From contig CAWATU010000007.1 of NCBI GenBank assembly GCA_963785125.1, positions 1,116,001 through 1,180,000 on the forward strand: a stretch of DNA of 64,000 bases, read 5' to 3'. The stretch comes from QHXN01 sp963785125 (GTDB taxonomy: Bacteria; Acidobacteriota; Blastocatellia; Pyrinomonadales; Pyrinomonadaceae). A model generated the notes under the pieces. The model searched no databases, had not been told where the DNA came from, and worked only from the letters and a program-made list of their open reading frames with translations. Positions 9,166 to 17,714 of this stretch are shown here, piece by piece. Within the stretch, counting starts at the first letter, position 1. Every line of letters starts with the position of its first letter. The position numbers and the translations under genes were made by a program.

Positions 9166-10266
9166 CTACTCGTACGCGAGCGCGCTCACAGCATCCAGAT
9201 TCGCGGCGCGGACAGCCGGATAGAGCGCGCCGAGCGCGCCGCCGAGCAGGCCGATGAGCGCAGCCGTCAGGCCCCAGGCCCAACTATACTCGAAGGGCAA
9301 CGCGTAGGCGCTCTGGATCAGGTAGCCGACCAGGAACGAGATGACGAAGCCGGCGACGACGCCGATGACGCTGATGAGCACGGCCTCCTTGACGATCTCG
9401 CCGACGATGAAGCCGCGCGAGGCGCCGAGCGCCTTCAATATCCCTATCTCGCGCGTCCGCTCCGTGATGGTCGTGTACATCGCCAGCATCACCACCAGCC
9501 CGCTCACCAGCGCCGAGAGCCCGACGAGCGTGCGGAGGAAGACGCCGAGGTACGGGATGCTCTTCTCGATGTTGGTGATGATGTCGCGCGTGAGCTGAAT
9601 CCGGTTGCCCGGCAGCTCGGCGTCGATCTTGCGCGCCATCTCGACCGCGCGCTCGGGCTCCTTGAGCTTGACGTAAATCCAGGTGCACTTGCCCGGCGCT
9701 TCGAGCGCGTCCTGCATCGCGGCCAAAGACATCTTGACGCGCGGCCCGGCCTCCGGCGTGTAGACGCCCGTGACCTTGTAGGTCTGGTTGCCGAAGAGCT
9801 TCAGTTGGCTTCCGACCGAGAGTTTGTTGTTGCGCGCCTTGGCTTCGTCGATCACGACCTCGTCGAGACCCTGCGGCGCGCGTCCCGAGACGAGGCTCAT
9901 CCCGTTCATCGCGGCGAACGCGTCCCAGTCCACGCCCTCGACCTGCTCGAACCCGAAGCCCTTGCCGCCCTGCGAGACGTAGCGGATGTCGGGCACGGCC
10001 ATCGCGACGCCCTCAATCTTCATCAACTCTTCGGCGTACTTCACCGACAGGTTGGTCGTCGTGCTCATCAACTGCGTCGAGCCGGCGTCGCGCGTGAAGA
10101 CGATCTCGGCCTTCAGGTTCTGCGAGCGCCGCTCCAAATCATTCGACAGCCCGCGCGCCAGCCCCGTAAACAGCATCACCAGGCACACGCCCAGCGCCAC
10201 GCCCGCCGCGCTCACGAGGGCGCGCACCGGGCGCTGTCGGACATTGGCTGTGACGAGACTATCCAT
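9166..10266 (-). CDS. ABC transporter permease, FtsX/MacB family
   Basis: Inner-membrane permease partner of the ATPase downstream. Layout is the standard one: N-terminal helix (residues about 13-38, ALVSAAGVALGVCLVMLFTG), a periplasmic MacB-PCD domain (about 40-235, with VSGRAPQGLDEVVIDEAKA), then three C-terminal helices starting LVGLSALVSGLVVMLAMYTT, with the coupling motif TREIGILKALGASRGFI between helices 2 and 3. 366 residues, normal for LolC/E or MacB-C permeases. Its ATG lies six bases after the lipoprotein stop, so the genes are in one operon. Whether it exports a substrate or extracts lipoproteins is not decidable here. Confidence 0.92.
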   Translation of the reverse strand: MDSLVTANVRQRPVRALVSAAGVALGVCLVMLFTGLARGLSNDLERRSQNLKAEIVFTRDAGSTQLMSTTTNLSVKYAEELMKIEGVAMAVPDIRYVSQGGKGFGFEQVEGVDWDAFAAMNGMSLVSGRAPQGLDEVVIDEAKARNNKLSVGSQLKLFGNQTYKVTGVYTPEAGPRVKMSLAAMQDALEAPGKCTWIYVKLKEPERAVEMARKIDAELPGNRIQLTRDIITNIEKSIPYLGVFLRTLVGLSALVSGLVVMLAMYTTITERTREIGILKALGASRGFIVGEIVKEAVLISVIGVVAGFVISFLVGYLIQSAYALPFEYSWAWGLTAALIGLLGGALGALYPAVRAANLDAVSALAYE

Positions 10267-10272
10267 TGATGC

Positions 10273-11355
10273 TCAAGGCTTCTTCACCGCGTCGAGATCG
10301 ACCTCCTGAAGGTTCGAGCTGTTCTTCAGGACAAAGATTTCGGGGTCGTACGACTCGTCTACTTTGACCGCGCGGGGCTCTTGGAAGGCGATGCGAATCG
10401 AGTAGTGATCCTGGGGCCGCGTCAGCTCGACCTGCGCGGGCAGGCGCAGGCGGCCCTCCTCGCCGAACGGCTGCGGGTTGCTGTAGACCACGTCGGTGTT
10501 GAGCTGCCCGCGGTCGCCGTAGACCTGTACGCGCGCGAGCCGCAGGTTGCCGACGCGGTCGAACCAGAAGCGGCGCGTGACGCGCGCGCGGTTCTGCGAC
10601 AACAGTTCCATCTCTGTCAAAACGTAGTAGCCGCGCACGACGCGCGCGCCCTTCTTCGCACCGGGGCGCGGGTCGGCCTCCTCCTCGTAGGTCTCGGCCT
10701 GCGCGTAGACGTGTTTCGTGTCTTCGAAGGAGACGGGGGGGACGAGCATGGCGTCGGTCAGGTGCTGCGGGCGCAGGGACGAGAGGGCGCTCACGGTCGC
10801 GCGCTGCATCGCCGCCTCGCGCCGCTTGCCGCCGGCCCTACAGTCGAGCGAGGTGCCGCTGCCGTCGGCCTCAAGCTTCTCGTACTGCGCGGCGTTGCGC
10901 CCCGTGACGAAGCGCTGGTACTTCGCATCGCCCAGGTAGACGGCTGCCCAGAAGCGCTCGCCGGTCGAACTCATCTCGGCGACCTTCGAGCCGACGAGGG
11001 GCAGCAGCACGGTCAGGTAGACCTGACCGGGGCGCTGCACGACGAGGCGTCCGTCGGCCGTCTTGTACTTCTCGGCGAGCCCGCACTCGGCGTAGCTCGT
11101 GTCGAGGAACTGTATGTCAACCCGGCCGTTCAGGGACTTCACCGCGCCGAGGCGGTTGATCTCCTCGAACATCTGGGGCATGTCGGCCTCGACGAGCGGC
11201 GTCAAAGGCTGCGGCACGGAGACCTGATCCTTCGTCCGCACGAAGAAGCCGCCCACCTTCGTGACGGCCCCGCAGCCCGAGAGCAGCACCGCCGCCCCCA
11301 GCACGGCCGCCGCACACGCGGCCCTCGCGCACTCCCAGTTTTTCAGCCTGTGCAT
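10273..11355 (-). CDS. Envelope lipoprotein paired with ABC transporter
   Basis: Predicted lipoprotein. From the ATG at 11355 there is a short basic N-terminus, a hydrophobic core and a lipobox LLSGC with the modified Cys at 28. The mature part (about 330 residues) is beta-rich and LolA-like in feel: GRVDIQFLDTSYAECGLAEK, QRPGQVYLTVLLPLVGSKV and, near the end, RLPAQVELTRPQDHYSIRIA. It resembles DUF4292-type lipoproteins but I would not assign it firmly. First gene of the run lipoprotein, permease, ATPase. The earlier GTG-type start would precede the signal with 14 extra residues and is less likely. Confidence 0.78.
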   Translation of the reverse strand: MHRLKNWECARAACAAAVLGAAVLLSGCGAVTKVGGFFVRTKDQVSVPQPLTPLVEADMPQMFEEINRLGAVKSLNGRVDIQFLDTSYAECGLAEKYKTADGRLVVQRPGQVYLTVLLPLVGSKVAEMSSTGERFWAAVYLGDAKYQRFVTGRNAAQYEKLEADGSGTSLDCRAGGKRREAAMQRATVSALSSLRPQHLTDAMLVPPVSFEDTKHVYAQAETYEEEADPRPGAKKGARVVRGYYVLTEMELLSQNRARVTRRFWFDRVGNLRLARVQVYGDRGQLNTDVVYSNPQPFGEEGRLRLPAQVELTRPQDHYSIRIAFQEPRAVKVDESYDPEIFVLKNSSNLQEVDLDAVKKP

Positions 11356-11455
11356 CGGAAGCAAAAGTCGAACCCGCGCCACACACCAGCCCCGCAAAGA
11401 TTAACGAATTCAGTCAAAGGAAGCTAACAAACGCGCTTCAGGCTTGTCAACGAAC

Positions 11456-11554
11456 CGCAGTAGGCAGATGGCAGTAGGCAGTCGCTCCGCGTCGCGGACG
11501 TTGAAAAACCAATTCACAGTTTTCGACAGCAATGCTTTCAACTGCCTACTGCGC
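11456..11554. repeat. Heptamer inverted repeat (GCAGTAG word)
   Basis: Left side has CGCAGTAGGCAG and GGCAGTAGGCAG; right arm CTGCCTACTGCGC ends at 11554. The right arm includes the TAG stop codon of the membrane protein at 11546-11548. An inner GTCGC/GCGGAC pairing is visible near 11481-11499. Confidence 0.75.
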
Positions 11555-11989
11555 TTCATCCAGCATGAGCGGCGGCTTGTCGAAACGCGCGCGGAGGGCG
11601 TTGACGGCGCTGTAGACGCGTGGGCGGCTGACGATGCGGGTTTCGAGCGTGCGCTTGCCGGGAAAGTCGAGCAGCATGATGCCGAGCAGAATCGTGAGCA
11701 CGCCCTGCCCCGGCACCCCGGGCAGCGACATCACGATCCCAGCGCCGACCAGCACCAGCCCGAGCAGGTTCTTCGCGAAGATGCCGATGGCGCGCAGGAT
11801 GGGGTGGCGTTGGACGAGGAACTCGCGGTCGTGCGACGAGTGGAAGTAGTTCGCCGGCAACTTCACCAGCACCAACGTCACCACGGCGAGGCTCAACACG
11901 AACGTCACCACCGAGATCGCCACCCCGAAGAGCACCTGCCCCCACGACAGCCCCCACCCGTTAATCGTCCGCGTCAGCCAGTCAATCAT
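11546..11989 (-). CDS. Membrane protein resembling PGPGW-type transmembrane family
   Basis: 147 residues. Two strongly hydrophobic segments: about 18-42 (GQVLFGVAISVVTFVLSLAV) and about 68-105 (AIGIFAKNLLGLVLVGAGIV, then GVPGQGVLTILLGIMLLDFPG). The GVPGQG plus LGIMLLDFPGKR pattern resembles the PGPGW transmembrane family, whose function is unknown. The start codon abuts one heptamer repeat and the stop codon lies inside another; the last residues EAQ-stop are read from the repeat word CAGTAG. No clear Shine-Dalgarno. Confidence 0.72.
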   Translation of the reverse strand: MIDWLTRTINGWGLSWGQVLFGVAISVVTFVLSLAVVTLVLVKLPANYFHSSHDREFLVQRHPILRAIGIFAKNLLGLVLVGAGIVMSLPGVPGQGVLTILLGIMLLDFPGKRTLETRIVSRPRVYSAVNALRARFDKPPLMLDEAQ

Positions 11990-11990
11990 A

Positions 11991-12064
11991 AGCAGTTTTC
12001 AGTTTTCAGTTTTTAGTTTTCAGTCAGCAGCCTGGTTTAGCTGAAAACCGAAAACTGAAAACTG
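11991..12064. repeat. Heptamer inverted repeat (AGTTTTC word)
   Basis: Left arm 11991-12030 holds four AGTTTTC-type units; right arm 12039-12064 has CGAAAACTGAAAACTG. It fills the gap between the HD gene stop (12066) and the membrane protein start (11989). Confidence 0.88.
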
Positions 12065-12065
12065 T

Positions 12066-12638
12066 TTACCCGCTCCGGGCGCGCACGAGCGCCGCTATCG
12101 CCTCTCTCACGACCTCGCGGGCCGCGCCTTCGAGTTGGAAGTCGCGGTCGGCGGCGCCGTCCCAGAACTCTCCGAGGCCGCGCGAGCCGGCGCGCTCGAA
12201 GGCGAGCGCCTGCGCGAGCAGGTCTATCACGTCGGCCGCCTTGACGATGCGCGCCTCCACGCTCGCGCGCGACTCGTAATCTTCGTGCAGCGCTGCGTAA
12301 GCGGCGGCGTGGCCTTCGCCTGCGCCGCGCATGATGTCGTCGAAGGCCGCGCGCTCGGCCGCACGCCGCGCCTCTCGGCCGTAATAGTCGGCGACGGTGC
12401 GCGGCATGTCGCCCGTCCGCGTCTCCTGCAAGTCGTGCAGCAGCGCGATGCGCAGCACGCGCCCCACGTCCACATGGACGCCGCGCGCCGCGCACTCGTC
12501 CGCCAAAAGCATCGCCGTCAGGGCCACCCCGTAACTGTGCGCCGCCACCGACTCCGCCCCCGGCGGCAGGCCCCGCAAGACCCACCCCGTCCGGTCGAGC
12601 CGCTTTAAGCGCTGTAGTTCGAGCAGGACGGAGAGCAT
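12066..12638 (-). CDS. HD-domain hydrolase, YfbR/HDDC2-like
   Basis: Probable metal-dependent phosphohydrolase acting on nucleotides; relatives dephosphorylate 5'-deoxynucleotides. Metal residues are visible at H34 (ESVAAHSYG), H68-D69 (IALLHDLQE) with E72, and a late Asp in KAADVIDLLAQAL near 136. The opening LKRLDRTGWVLRGLP...ES is typical of the HDDC2 group. 190 residues, normal length. Its start is four bases from the FAD oxidase stop, so it is the second gene of a two-gene unit; the metabolic link between them is unclear. Confidence 0.85.
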   Translation of the reverse strand: MLSVLLELQRLKRLDRTGWVLRGLPPGAESVAAHSYGVALTAMLLADECAARGVHVDVGRVLRIALLHDLQETRTGDMPRTVADYYGREARRAAERAAFDDIMRGAGEGHAAAYAALHEDYESRASVEARIVKAADVIDLLAQALAFERAGSRGLGEFWDGAADRDFQLEGAAREVVREAIAALVRARSG

Positions 12639-12642
12639 TCGT

Positions 12643-14070
12643 TCACACGAAGACCTTGCCGGGGTTCAGGATGCCTTTGGGGTCGAGGGCGCGCTTGATG
12701 CGGCGCATGGCGTCGATGGTCTCAGAGCCCAGCGCCATCTGTAGGTACGGGGCTTTGACGTAGCCGATGCCGTGCTCGCCGCTGATGGTGCCGCCCAAGT
12801 TCACGGAGACGGCGAAGGTCTCGCCGACGGCGGCGCGTGCGCGCGCGACCGCGTCGGGGTCGGAGCGTTCGCACATAAAGTTGACGTGGATGTTGCCGTC
12901 GCCGAGGTGTCCGAAGTTGACGACGAAGGTGTCGTACTTCTTCCCGATGGCTTCGACGCGCTCGATCAATTCGGGCACGCGCGAGCGCGGGACGACCACG
13001 TCCTCGTTGAACTTGAGCGTGCCGAACTTCTTGATGGCCGGCGAGAGAGCGCGCCGCACGTCCCACAGGCGGTCTTCGTCCTCGCGCGACTCCGAGCGCA
13101 GGATGTCGTAGCCGCCGAGTTCCCTCACCACCTCTTCAACCAGACGTATCTCGCGCTCGACCTCGGCGGCGGGGCCGTCCACGGAGACGAGCAGCAGCGC
13201 GCCGGCCTCCGGGTCGATGCCGAAGGCGAACTCCGACTCGACGGCGCGGATGGCGTTGCGGTCTAAGACCTCGATGGCGACGGGTGTGACGCGGCGGCGG
13301 GTAAAGGCGGGCGGGCAGGCGCAGGCTGCGGTCATCGTCTTGAAGGTCGCGCGCACGGTGCGCGTCGTCTCGGGCAGAGGGAGCAGCTTGAGCGTCGCTT
13401 CGGTGATGATGCCGAGCATGCCCTCGCTTCCGCAGATGAGACCCGTCAGGTCGAAGCCGACGACGTTCTTGCTCGTCAAGCCCCCCGTGCGGACGATCTC
13501 GCCCGTGGGCAGCACGACTTCGAGCCCGAGCACGTAGTGCTTCGTCACGCCGTACTTCGCTGAGCGTATACCGCCCGCGTTCTCGGCGATGTTGCCGCCG
13601 ATGAAAGAGTTCTTATAAGAGGCGGGGTCGGGCGGATAGAACAGTCCGACCTCTTCGACGGCCTGTTGCAGCGCGTAGGTCGTCACGCCCGGCTCCGTTA
13701 TCGCGTAGAGGTTCTCGACGCTCACCTCGCGGATGCGGTTCATGCGGTCGGTGCCGATGACGATGCCGCCCTCGACCGGCACCGCGCCGCCCGTGTAGCC
13801 GACGCCGCCACCGCGCGCCGTCACCGGAAAGCGCCGCTCGTTGGCGAGCCGCAGGACGCCCGAGACCTCACGGGCCGACCGCGGCAGCACGACGGCCTCG
13901 GGCGGGAACTTCTCCTTCAGAGCGTCGCCTGCGTAAGGCTCGACCCGCGCCTCGTCAACCAGCACGTTCTCCTCGCCGACAATCTCCTTCAGCCGGTTCA
14001 ACACCTCCGGCTCCGACGCCGCCGTGCGTGCGCGCACACCTTTATCCGCGAAGTGAATCGTCCGGCTCAT
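12643..14070 (-). CDS. FAD-linked oxidase, GlcD/D-lactate dehydrogenase-like
   Basis: Oxidises a 2-hydroxy acid (glycolate or D-lactate are the usual substrates) with FAD; substrate not fixed by sequence. N-terminal FAD-binding PCMH fold with TARGGGVGYTGGAVP near residues 84-98 and GGNIAENAGGIRSAKYGVT near 158-176. The C-terminal cap holds NFGHLGDGNIHVN and SGEHGIGYVKAPYL, the conserved active-site motifs. 475 residues, full length. No GlcE or GlcF (iron-sulfur) partner is adjacent, so it may act alone or with a partner elsewhere. Confidence 0.9.
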   Translation of the reverse strand: MSRTIHFADKGVRARTAASEPEVLNRLKEIVGEENVLVDEARVEPYAGDALKEKFPPEAVVLPRSAREVSGVLRLANERRFPVTARGGGVGYTGGAVPVEGGIVIGTDRMNRIREVSVENLYAITEPGVTTYALQQAVEEVGLFYPPDPASYKNSFIGGNIAENAGGIRSAKYGVTKHYVLGLEVVLPTGEIVRTGGLTSKNVVGFDLTGLICGSEGMLGIITEATLKLLPLPETTRTVRATFKTMTAACACPPAFTRRRVTPVAIEVLDRNAIRAVESEFAFGIDPEAGALLLVSVDGPAAEVEREIRLVEEVVRELGGYDILRSESREDEDRLWDVRRALSPAIKKFGTLKFNEDVVVPRSRVPELIERVEAIGKKYDTFVVNFGHLGDGNIHVNFMCERSDPDAVARARAAVGETFAVSVNLGGTISGEHGIGYVKAPYLQMALGSETIDAMRRIKRALDPKGILNPGKVFV

Positions 14071-14220
14071 CCTGTACGGCTTTCTCCCCTGCCCTTACTT
14101 TATCGCGCAACGCGCCCCGCATCAACGCCGGGCGCGGGCCGGAAAACAAAACGCGCGGCCGCGCGTATAGATAACTCCCCCGCAGTGTGGGGGCGAGTCG
14201 TGAAGGGAACCCGAACCTGA

Positions 14221-15558
14221 ATGCTAAAACTCATCCTCGTCGCCGTCCTCTTGTGCGTGGCGGCGCAGGCCGCTCCGGCGCAGACGCCCGCCGCGACTAC
14301 TGCCCGCCCCGAGTCCGCGCAGACCGCGCCGGCGGACGCGTCCGCGCGCAGGCGCGAAGCCTTCGACGTGGTCTGGCGCACGGTCAACGAGAACCACTTC
14401 GACCCGACTTTCGGCGGCCTCGACTGGGCCGCTATCGGCGAGCGCTACCGACCCCTGGCCGCCGCAGCCAAGACGGACGCGGAGTTCCACGGCCTGCTCC
14501 GGCGCATGGTGGGCGAGCTTAAGCTCTCGCACTTCGCCATCTATCCGCCGGGCGCTTTCGACGAAGCGGCGCCGCCGGCCGGAGGCGTGGGTGCGCGCGC
14601 CGAGCGTGGGTCGGCCGGACTCGACGTGCGCATCCTCGGCGGCCGGGCCGTTGTTACGCGCGTCGATAAGGGCTCGGCCGCCGAGCGCGCCGGACTACGC
14701 ACGGGCTACGTCATCCTGAGGGTCGAGAAGCAGGATATCACGCAGACAATCGCGCGCCTCACCGCGAGCGACCTGAGCGAGGGCTACAAACGCGTCTACA
14801 TGCGCGCCGCCGTGCTCAACCCGCTCGACGGCCCCGCGGGCGCGCGGCGCGTGGTCGCCTACCTCGACGAGCGCGACCAGAGCCGCGAGGCGACGTTGAC
14901 GCTCCTCCCTTCGGACGAGGAGATGTCGGAGCCGGTCGGCGTCTTCCCCAGCGTGCCCACGCGTTTCGAGACGCGCCGCTTCGGAGACATCGGCTACGTC
15001 CACTTCAACATCTGGGTCGTCCCGCAGATGGAGAAGCTGCGCCGAGCCGTGCGCGAGTTCAACGACACGCGCGCCATCGTCTTTGACCTGCGCGGCAATC
15101 AGGGGGGCTTAGGAATCATGGCGACCGGGCTGGCGGGGTTCCTGAGCGAGGAGGGTTTTTCGCTGGGCACGCTGATGCAGCGACGCGGCCACATAAACTT
15201 TCTGGCGAACCCGCAGCCCGGCGCGTACCGCGGCCGCGTAGTCGTGCTTGCCGACGGCCTGAGCGCCTCGACGAGCGAGGTCTTCGCGCTCGGGATGCAG
15301 GAGGCAGGGCGCGCGGCAGTCGTCGGCGAGACGACGGCCGGGGCCGCGCTGCCTTCGATCTTCATGCGCCTGCCGACGGGCGCGACCTTTCAGTTCGCCT
15401 TCGCCGACTTCAAGAGCCCGAAGGGCGTGCGCGTCGAGGGGCGCGGCGCCGTCCCCGACGTGCCGGTCTCGCTCGACCGCCGCTCTCTGCTCGCGGGCCG
15501 CGACCCGCAGCTCGACGCGGCGCTGCGCGTGGCCCGCGAACGCGCGGGGAGACTTTAG
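14221..15558 (+). CDS. S41 peptidase with PDZ domain; catalytic Lys replaced
   Basis: Exported C-terminal-processing-type protease. Signal peptide residues 1-20; S41 N-terminal helices about 40-115 (AFDVVWRTVNENHFDPTFGG); PDZ about 130-235 (SAAERAGLRTGYVILRVEK); protease core about 255-430. The nucleophile is S350 in SASTSEVF. In CtpA/Prc the general-base Lys lies 25 residues on in GExTxGK; here that position is A375 (GETTAGAA). So it is either a tricorn-like (S41B) variant using other residues or inactive. Followed 54 bases later by a LolA-like gene on the same strand. Confidence 0.85.
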   Translation: MLKLILVAVLLCVAAQAAPAQTPAATTARPESAQTAPADASARRREAFDVVWRTVNENHFDPTFGGLDWAAIGERYRPLAAAAKTDAEFHGLLRRMVGELKLSHFAIYPPGAFDEAAPPAGGVGARAERGSAGLDVRILGGRAVVTRVDKGSAAERAGLRTGYVILRVEKQDITQTIARLTASDLSEGYKRVYMRAAVLNPLDGPAGARRVVAYLDERDQSREATLTLLPSDEEMSEPVGVFPSVPTRFETRRFGDIGYVHFNIWVVPQMEKLRRAVREFNDTRAIVFDLRGNQGGLGIMATGLAGFLSEEGFSLGTLMQRRGHINFLANPQPGAYRGRVVVLADGLSASTSEVFALGMQEAGRAAVVGETTAGAALPSIFMRLPTGATFQFAFADFKSPKGVRVEGRGAVPDVPVSLDRRSLLAGRDPQLDAALRVARERAGRL

Positions 15559-15612
15559 AGACGACTCGGCCCGCCAACCATCCGAACCGATGAACTCAAG
15601 GAGAAAGAGAAG

Positions 15613-16413
15613 ATGAAAGCCAAAGTGTTCGGCCTCTCACTCGCGCTCGCCGCCCTCTGCGGCGCCACGGCGCGCGCGCAGACGGCCCCTCAGACACCCA
15701 CTCCGGCCGCGACGCCCGCCACCGCGCAGGCCAAGCCCGCGGCGAAGCCGGACGAGAAACTGCCCACCGCCGAAGTGCTCTTCGACAAGTACCTCAAGGC
15801 GCTCGGCGGCGAGGCGGCGCTCGACAAGTTCAAGAGCCGCGTGATGCGCGGCACCATCGAGATCGCACCGATGGGCGTGAAGGGCACGTTCGAGTCCTCT
15901 CAGAAGGCGCCGCAGAAATCGGTGACGACGATGAACCTTACGGGGCTCGGCGTGATACAGCAGGGCTACGACGGCACGGTTGGCTGGGCGAAGGACCCGT
16001 TCACAGGCTTGCGCGAGCTGAAGGGCGGCGAGTTGTCGGCCGTGCAGCGGGCGGCGCTCCTCAACCCGGGCGGCTGGCGCAAGGCTTACAACTCGATGAA
16101 GACCACGGGCCGCTCTAAGGTAGGCGAGCGCGAGGTCTACGTCGTCGAGGGCGCGCACGCGGGCGACACGCCCGACAAGCTCTACTTCGACGCGCAGACC
16201 GGTCTGTTGCTGCGCTCGGACGCCGTCGTCGATAGTCCGCAGGGGCGCGTCGTCTCCGAGACGACCTACGACGACTACAGGGAAGTTGACGGCGTGAAGG
16301 TGGCGCACTCGATGCGCGCCGTCCTCGGGGCCGCCACCGTCGTCACGCGGGTCGAAGAGGTCAAGCACGACGTGGCGCTCGACGACAAGTCCTTCGTCAA
16401 GCCCGCGTCCTGA
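15613..16413 (+). CDS. Secreted LolA-like/outer-membrane lipoprotein carrier-like protein
   Basis: 266 residues with signal peptide 1-22 and a Pro/Ala/Lys linker to about 50. The mature part begins PTAEVLFDKYLKALGGEAAL, the common opening of a large acidobacterial group of periplasmic LolA-like proteins, followed by EIAPMGVKGTFESSQKAP and a central TPDKLYFDAQTGLLLRSDAV strand pair. The ATG is preceded by AAGGAGAAAGAGAAG. It probably shares the S41 gene's transcript and is closed by the strong hairpin at 16436. Function inferred only from fold resemblance. Confidence 0.75.
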   Translation: MKAKVFGLSLALAALCGATARAQTAPQTPTPAATPATAQAKPAAKPDEKLPTAEVLFDKYLKALGGEAALDKFKSRVMRGTIEIAPMGVKGTFESSQKAPQKSVTTMNLTGLGVIQQGYDGTVGWAKDPFTGLRELKGGELSAVQRAALLNPGGWRKAYNSMKTTGRSKVGEREVYVVEGAHAGDTPDKLYFDAQTGLLLRSDAVVDSPQGRVVSETTYDDYREVDGVKVAHSMRAVLGAATVVTRVEEVKHDVALDDKSFVKPAS

Positions 16414-16435
16414 ACGGGCATTCACGCGGTCGCAT

Positions 16436-16484
16436 AAAAACAGAAGGGGCGGCGAACGAGTGGTTCGCCGCCCCTTCTGTTTTT
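16436..16484 (+). terminator. Bidirectional-looking rho-independent terminator
   Basis: Perfect stem (AACAGAAGGGGCGGCGAAC with its complement) flanked by A5 on the left and T5 on the right, 23 bases past the LolA-like stop. Confidence 0.9.
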
Positions 16485-16616
16485 AACAGACTGCGCGGAA
16501 ATATTTCGGCGTCGCGTGTATTTATCGGCGGCGCCGCCGCTCTGTCACGCGACGGGCGAAATCAAACCGCGCGCCCGGGAAGCATTTTTAGGCACCCCTT
16601 GAAGGAGAGATTTATT

Positions 16617-17447
16617 TTGAGAAAGACCGCATCCCTCGTCTACGTCATGGCCGCGCTCTTCGCGCTGGCCGTTTTCCCCTTGCAGGCGCGCGCCGACATA
16701 CAGGATCGCCTCTTCGACTTCACCGACGAGTTCTACCGCCAGAACGGCGTAGACCCCGCGGCTATCGTCAACCGCCGCCAGCCGGTCGCGCCGCGCGGCG
16801 TCGTTGACTCGCCCATGTTCTTCTACCAGCGCGCCGTCCGCACGCTCCAGCTCAACCCGGCCTACAACCACAGCGGCGCCATCACCTACTGGACGGTGAT
16901 GGGCGACCTCTTCGTCGCGGGCTTCACGAAGGACGCGGCCGGCGCGCGTGCGCGCCAGATCGCCGACAACATGCCGCTTTACGTCTTCCCGACGCGGACG
17001 GGGAACCCCATCGGGCTCGGCAACAACCGCCAGGCCGACATCGTGGACATGCGCAACGGCTACTTCAGCAACAACCCGCTCGGCCTCTGGATACACATCT
17101 GGGTCAGCTACACCGACCGCGCCTTCAGCACCTCGGACGGCAAGAAGATGCTGGCCGACCTTCAGAAGCGTAACGGCACGGCGCTCGACGGCACGCCGAT
17201 CATCAGGACGCTGAGCGAGTTGGAGAACCTCTTCTCGAAGGGCTACGCCGCGAAGCGCTTCCGCAACCCGGACGGCTCCGAGGGGCCGATGTACGGTATC
17301 TGCCCCGTCGTTAAAGACCCGACCGACGGCGGCATCCCGCTCGACACGACGCTCGGCTTCGTGCGCAAGCCGGACGGGACGGCGCTTGAGCCCTACTTCC
17401 CCGCCAACTTCGACGCGCTGAAGTTCACCGGCGACTGGGCCAAGTAA
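16617..17447 (+). CDS. Secreted protein of unknown family
   Basis: 276 residues from a TTG at 16617 that has GGAGAG about nine bases upstream; the TTG at 16599 overlaps that ribosome site and is rejected. Signal peptide with core LVYVMAALFALAVF and end QARAD. The mature part is rich in aromatic and Asn residues (TDEFYRQNGVDPAAIVNRRQ, NPAYNHSGAITYWTVMGDLF, GYFSNNPLGLWIHIWVSYTD) and has a single Cys (GICPVVKDP). I do not recognise the family. It is a monocistronic unit between two terminator hairpins. Confidence 0.75.
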   Translation: MRKTASLVYVMAALFALAVFPLQARADIQDRLFDFTDEFYRQNGVDPAAIVNRRQPVAPRGVVDSPMFFYQRAVRTLQLNPAYNHSGAITYWTVMGDLFVAGFTKDAAGARARQIADNMPLYVFPTRTGNPIGLGNNRQADIVDMRNGYFSNNPLGLWIHIWVSYTDRAFSTSDGKKMLADLQKRNGTALDGTPIIRTLSELENLFSKGYAAKRFRNPDGSEGPMYGICPVVKDPTDGGIPLDTTLGFVRKPDGTALEPYFPANFDALKFTGDWAK

Positions 17448-17477
17448 TCCGGCCCTTAGGGAGACGGACTTAAAACC

Positions 17478-17524
17478 GAGGAGGCGGCCGCGCGAATTGC
17501 GTGCGGCCGCCTCCTTAGTTTTTT
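17478..17524 (+). terminator. Rho-independent terminator
   Basis: GC stem GGAGGCGGCCGC with GCGGCCGCCTCC, followed by AGTTTTTTAT, 31 bases past the preceding stop. Confidence 0.9.
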
Positions 17525-17714
17525 ATCCACTTTTTACTCTATACAGACCGCCCGAAAGTGTTTAGAATGCACGCCCATTACGGGACGGCCGCGGGCGCTC
17601 CCAAGCCAAAGCCCGCCGCCGTCATCCCTCAACCCGACGGGCCGGCGTGGCCCCGCGGCGCGTGCAGTCAGCCTCACAATCGTTTGACGTTCTCAGACAC
17701 AAAGGGATGAATTA

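Noticed and set aside
13283..13345. Compensated frameshift in the FAD oxidase (odd Cys/Pro/Arg stretch)
   Set aside because: Length between flanking motifs matches the family and other frames give nothing better.
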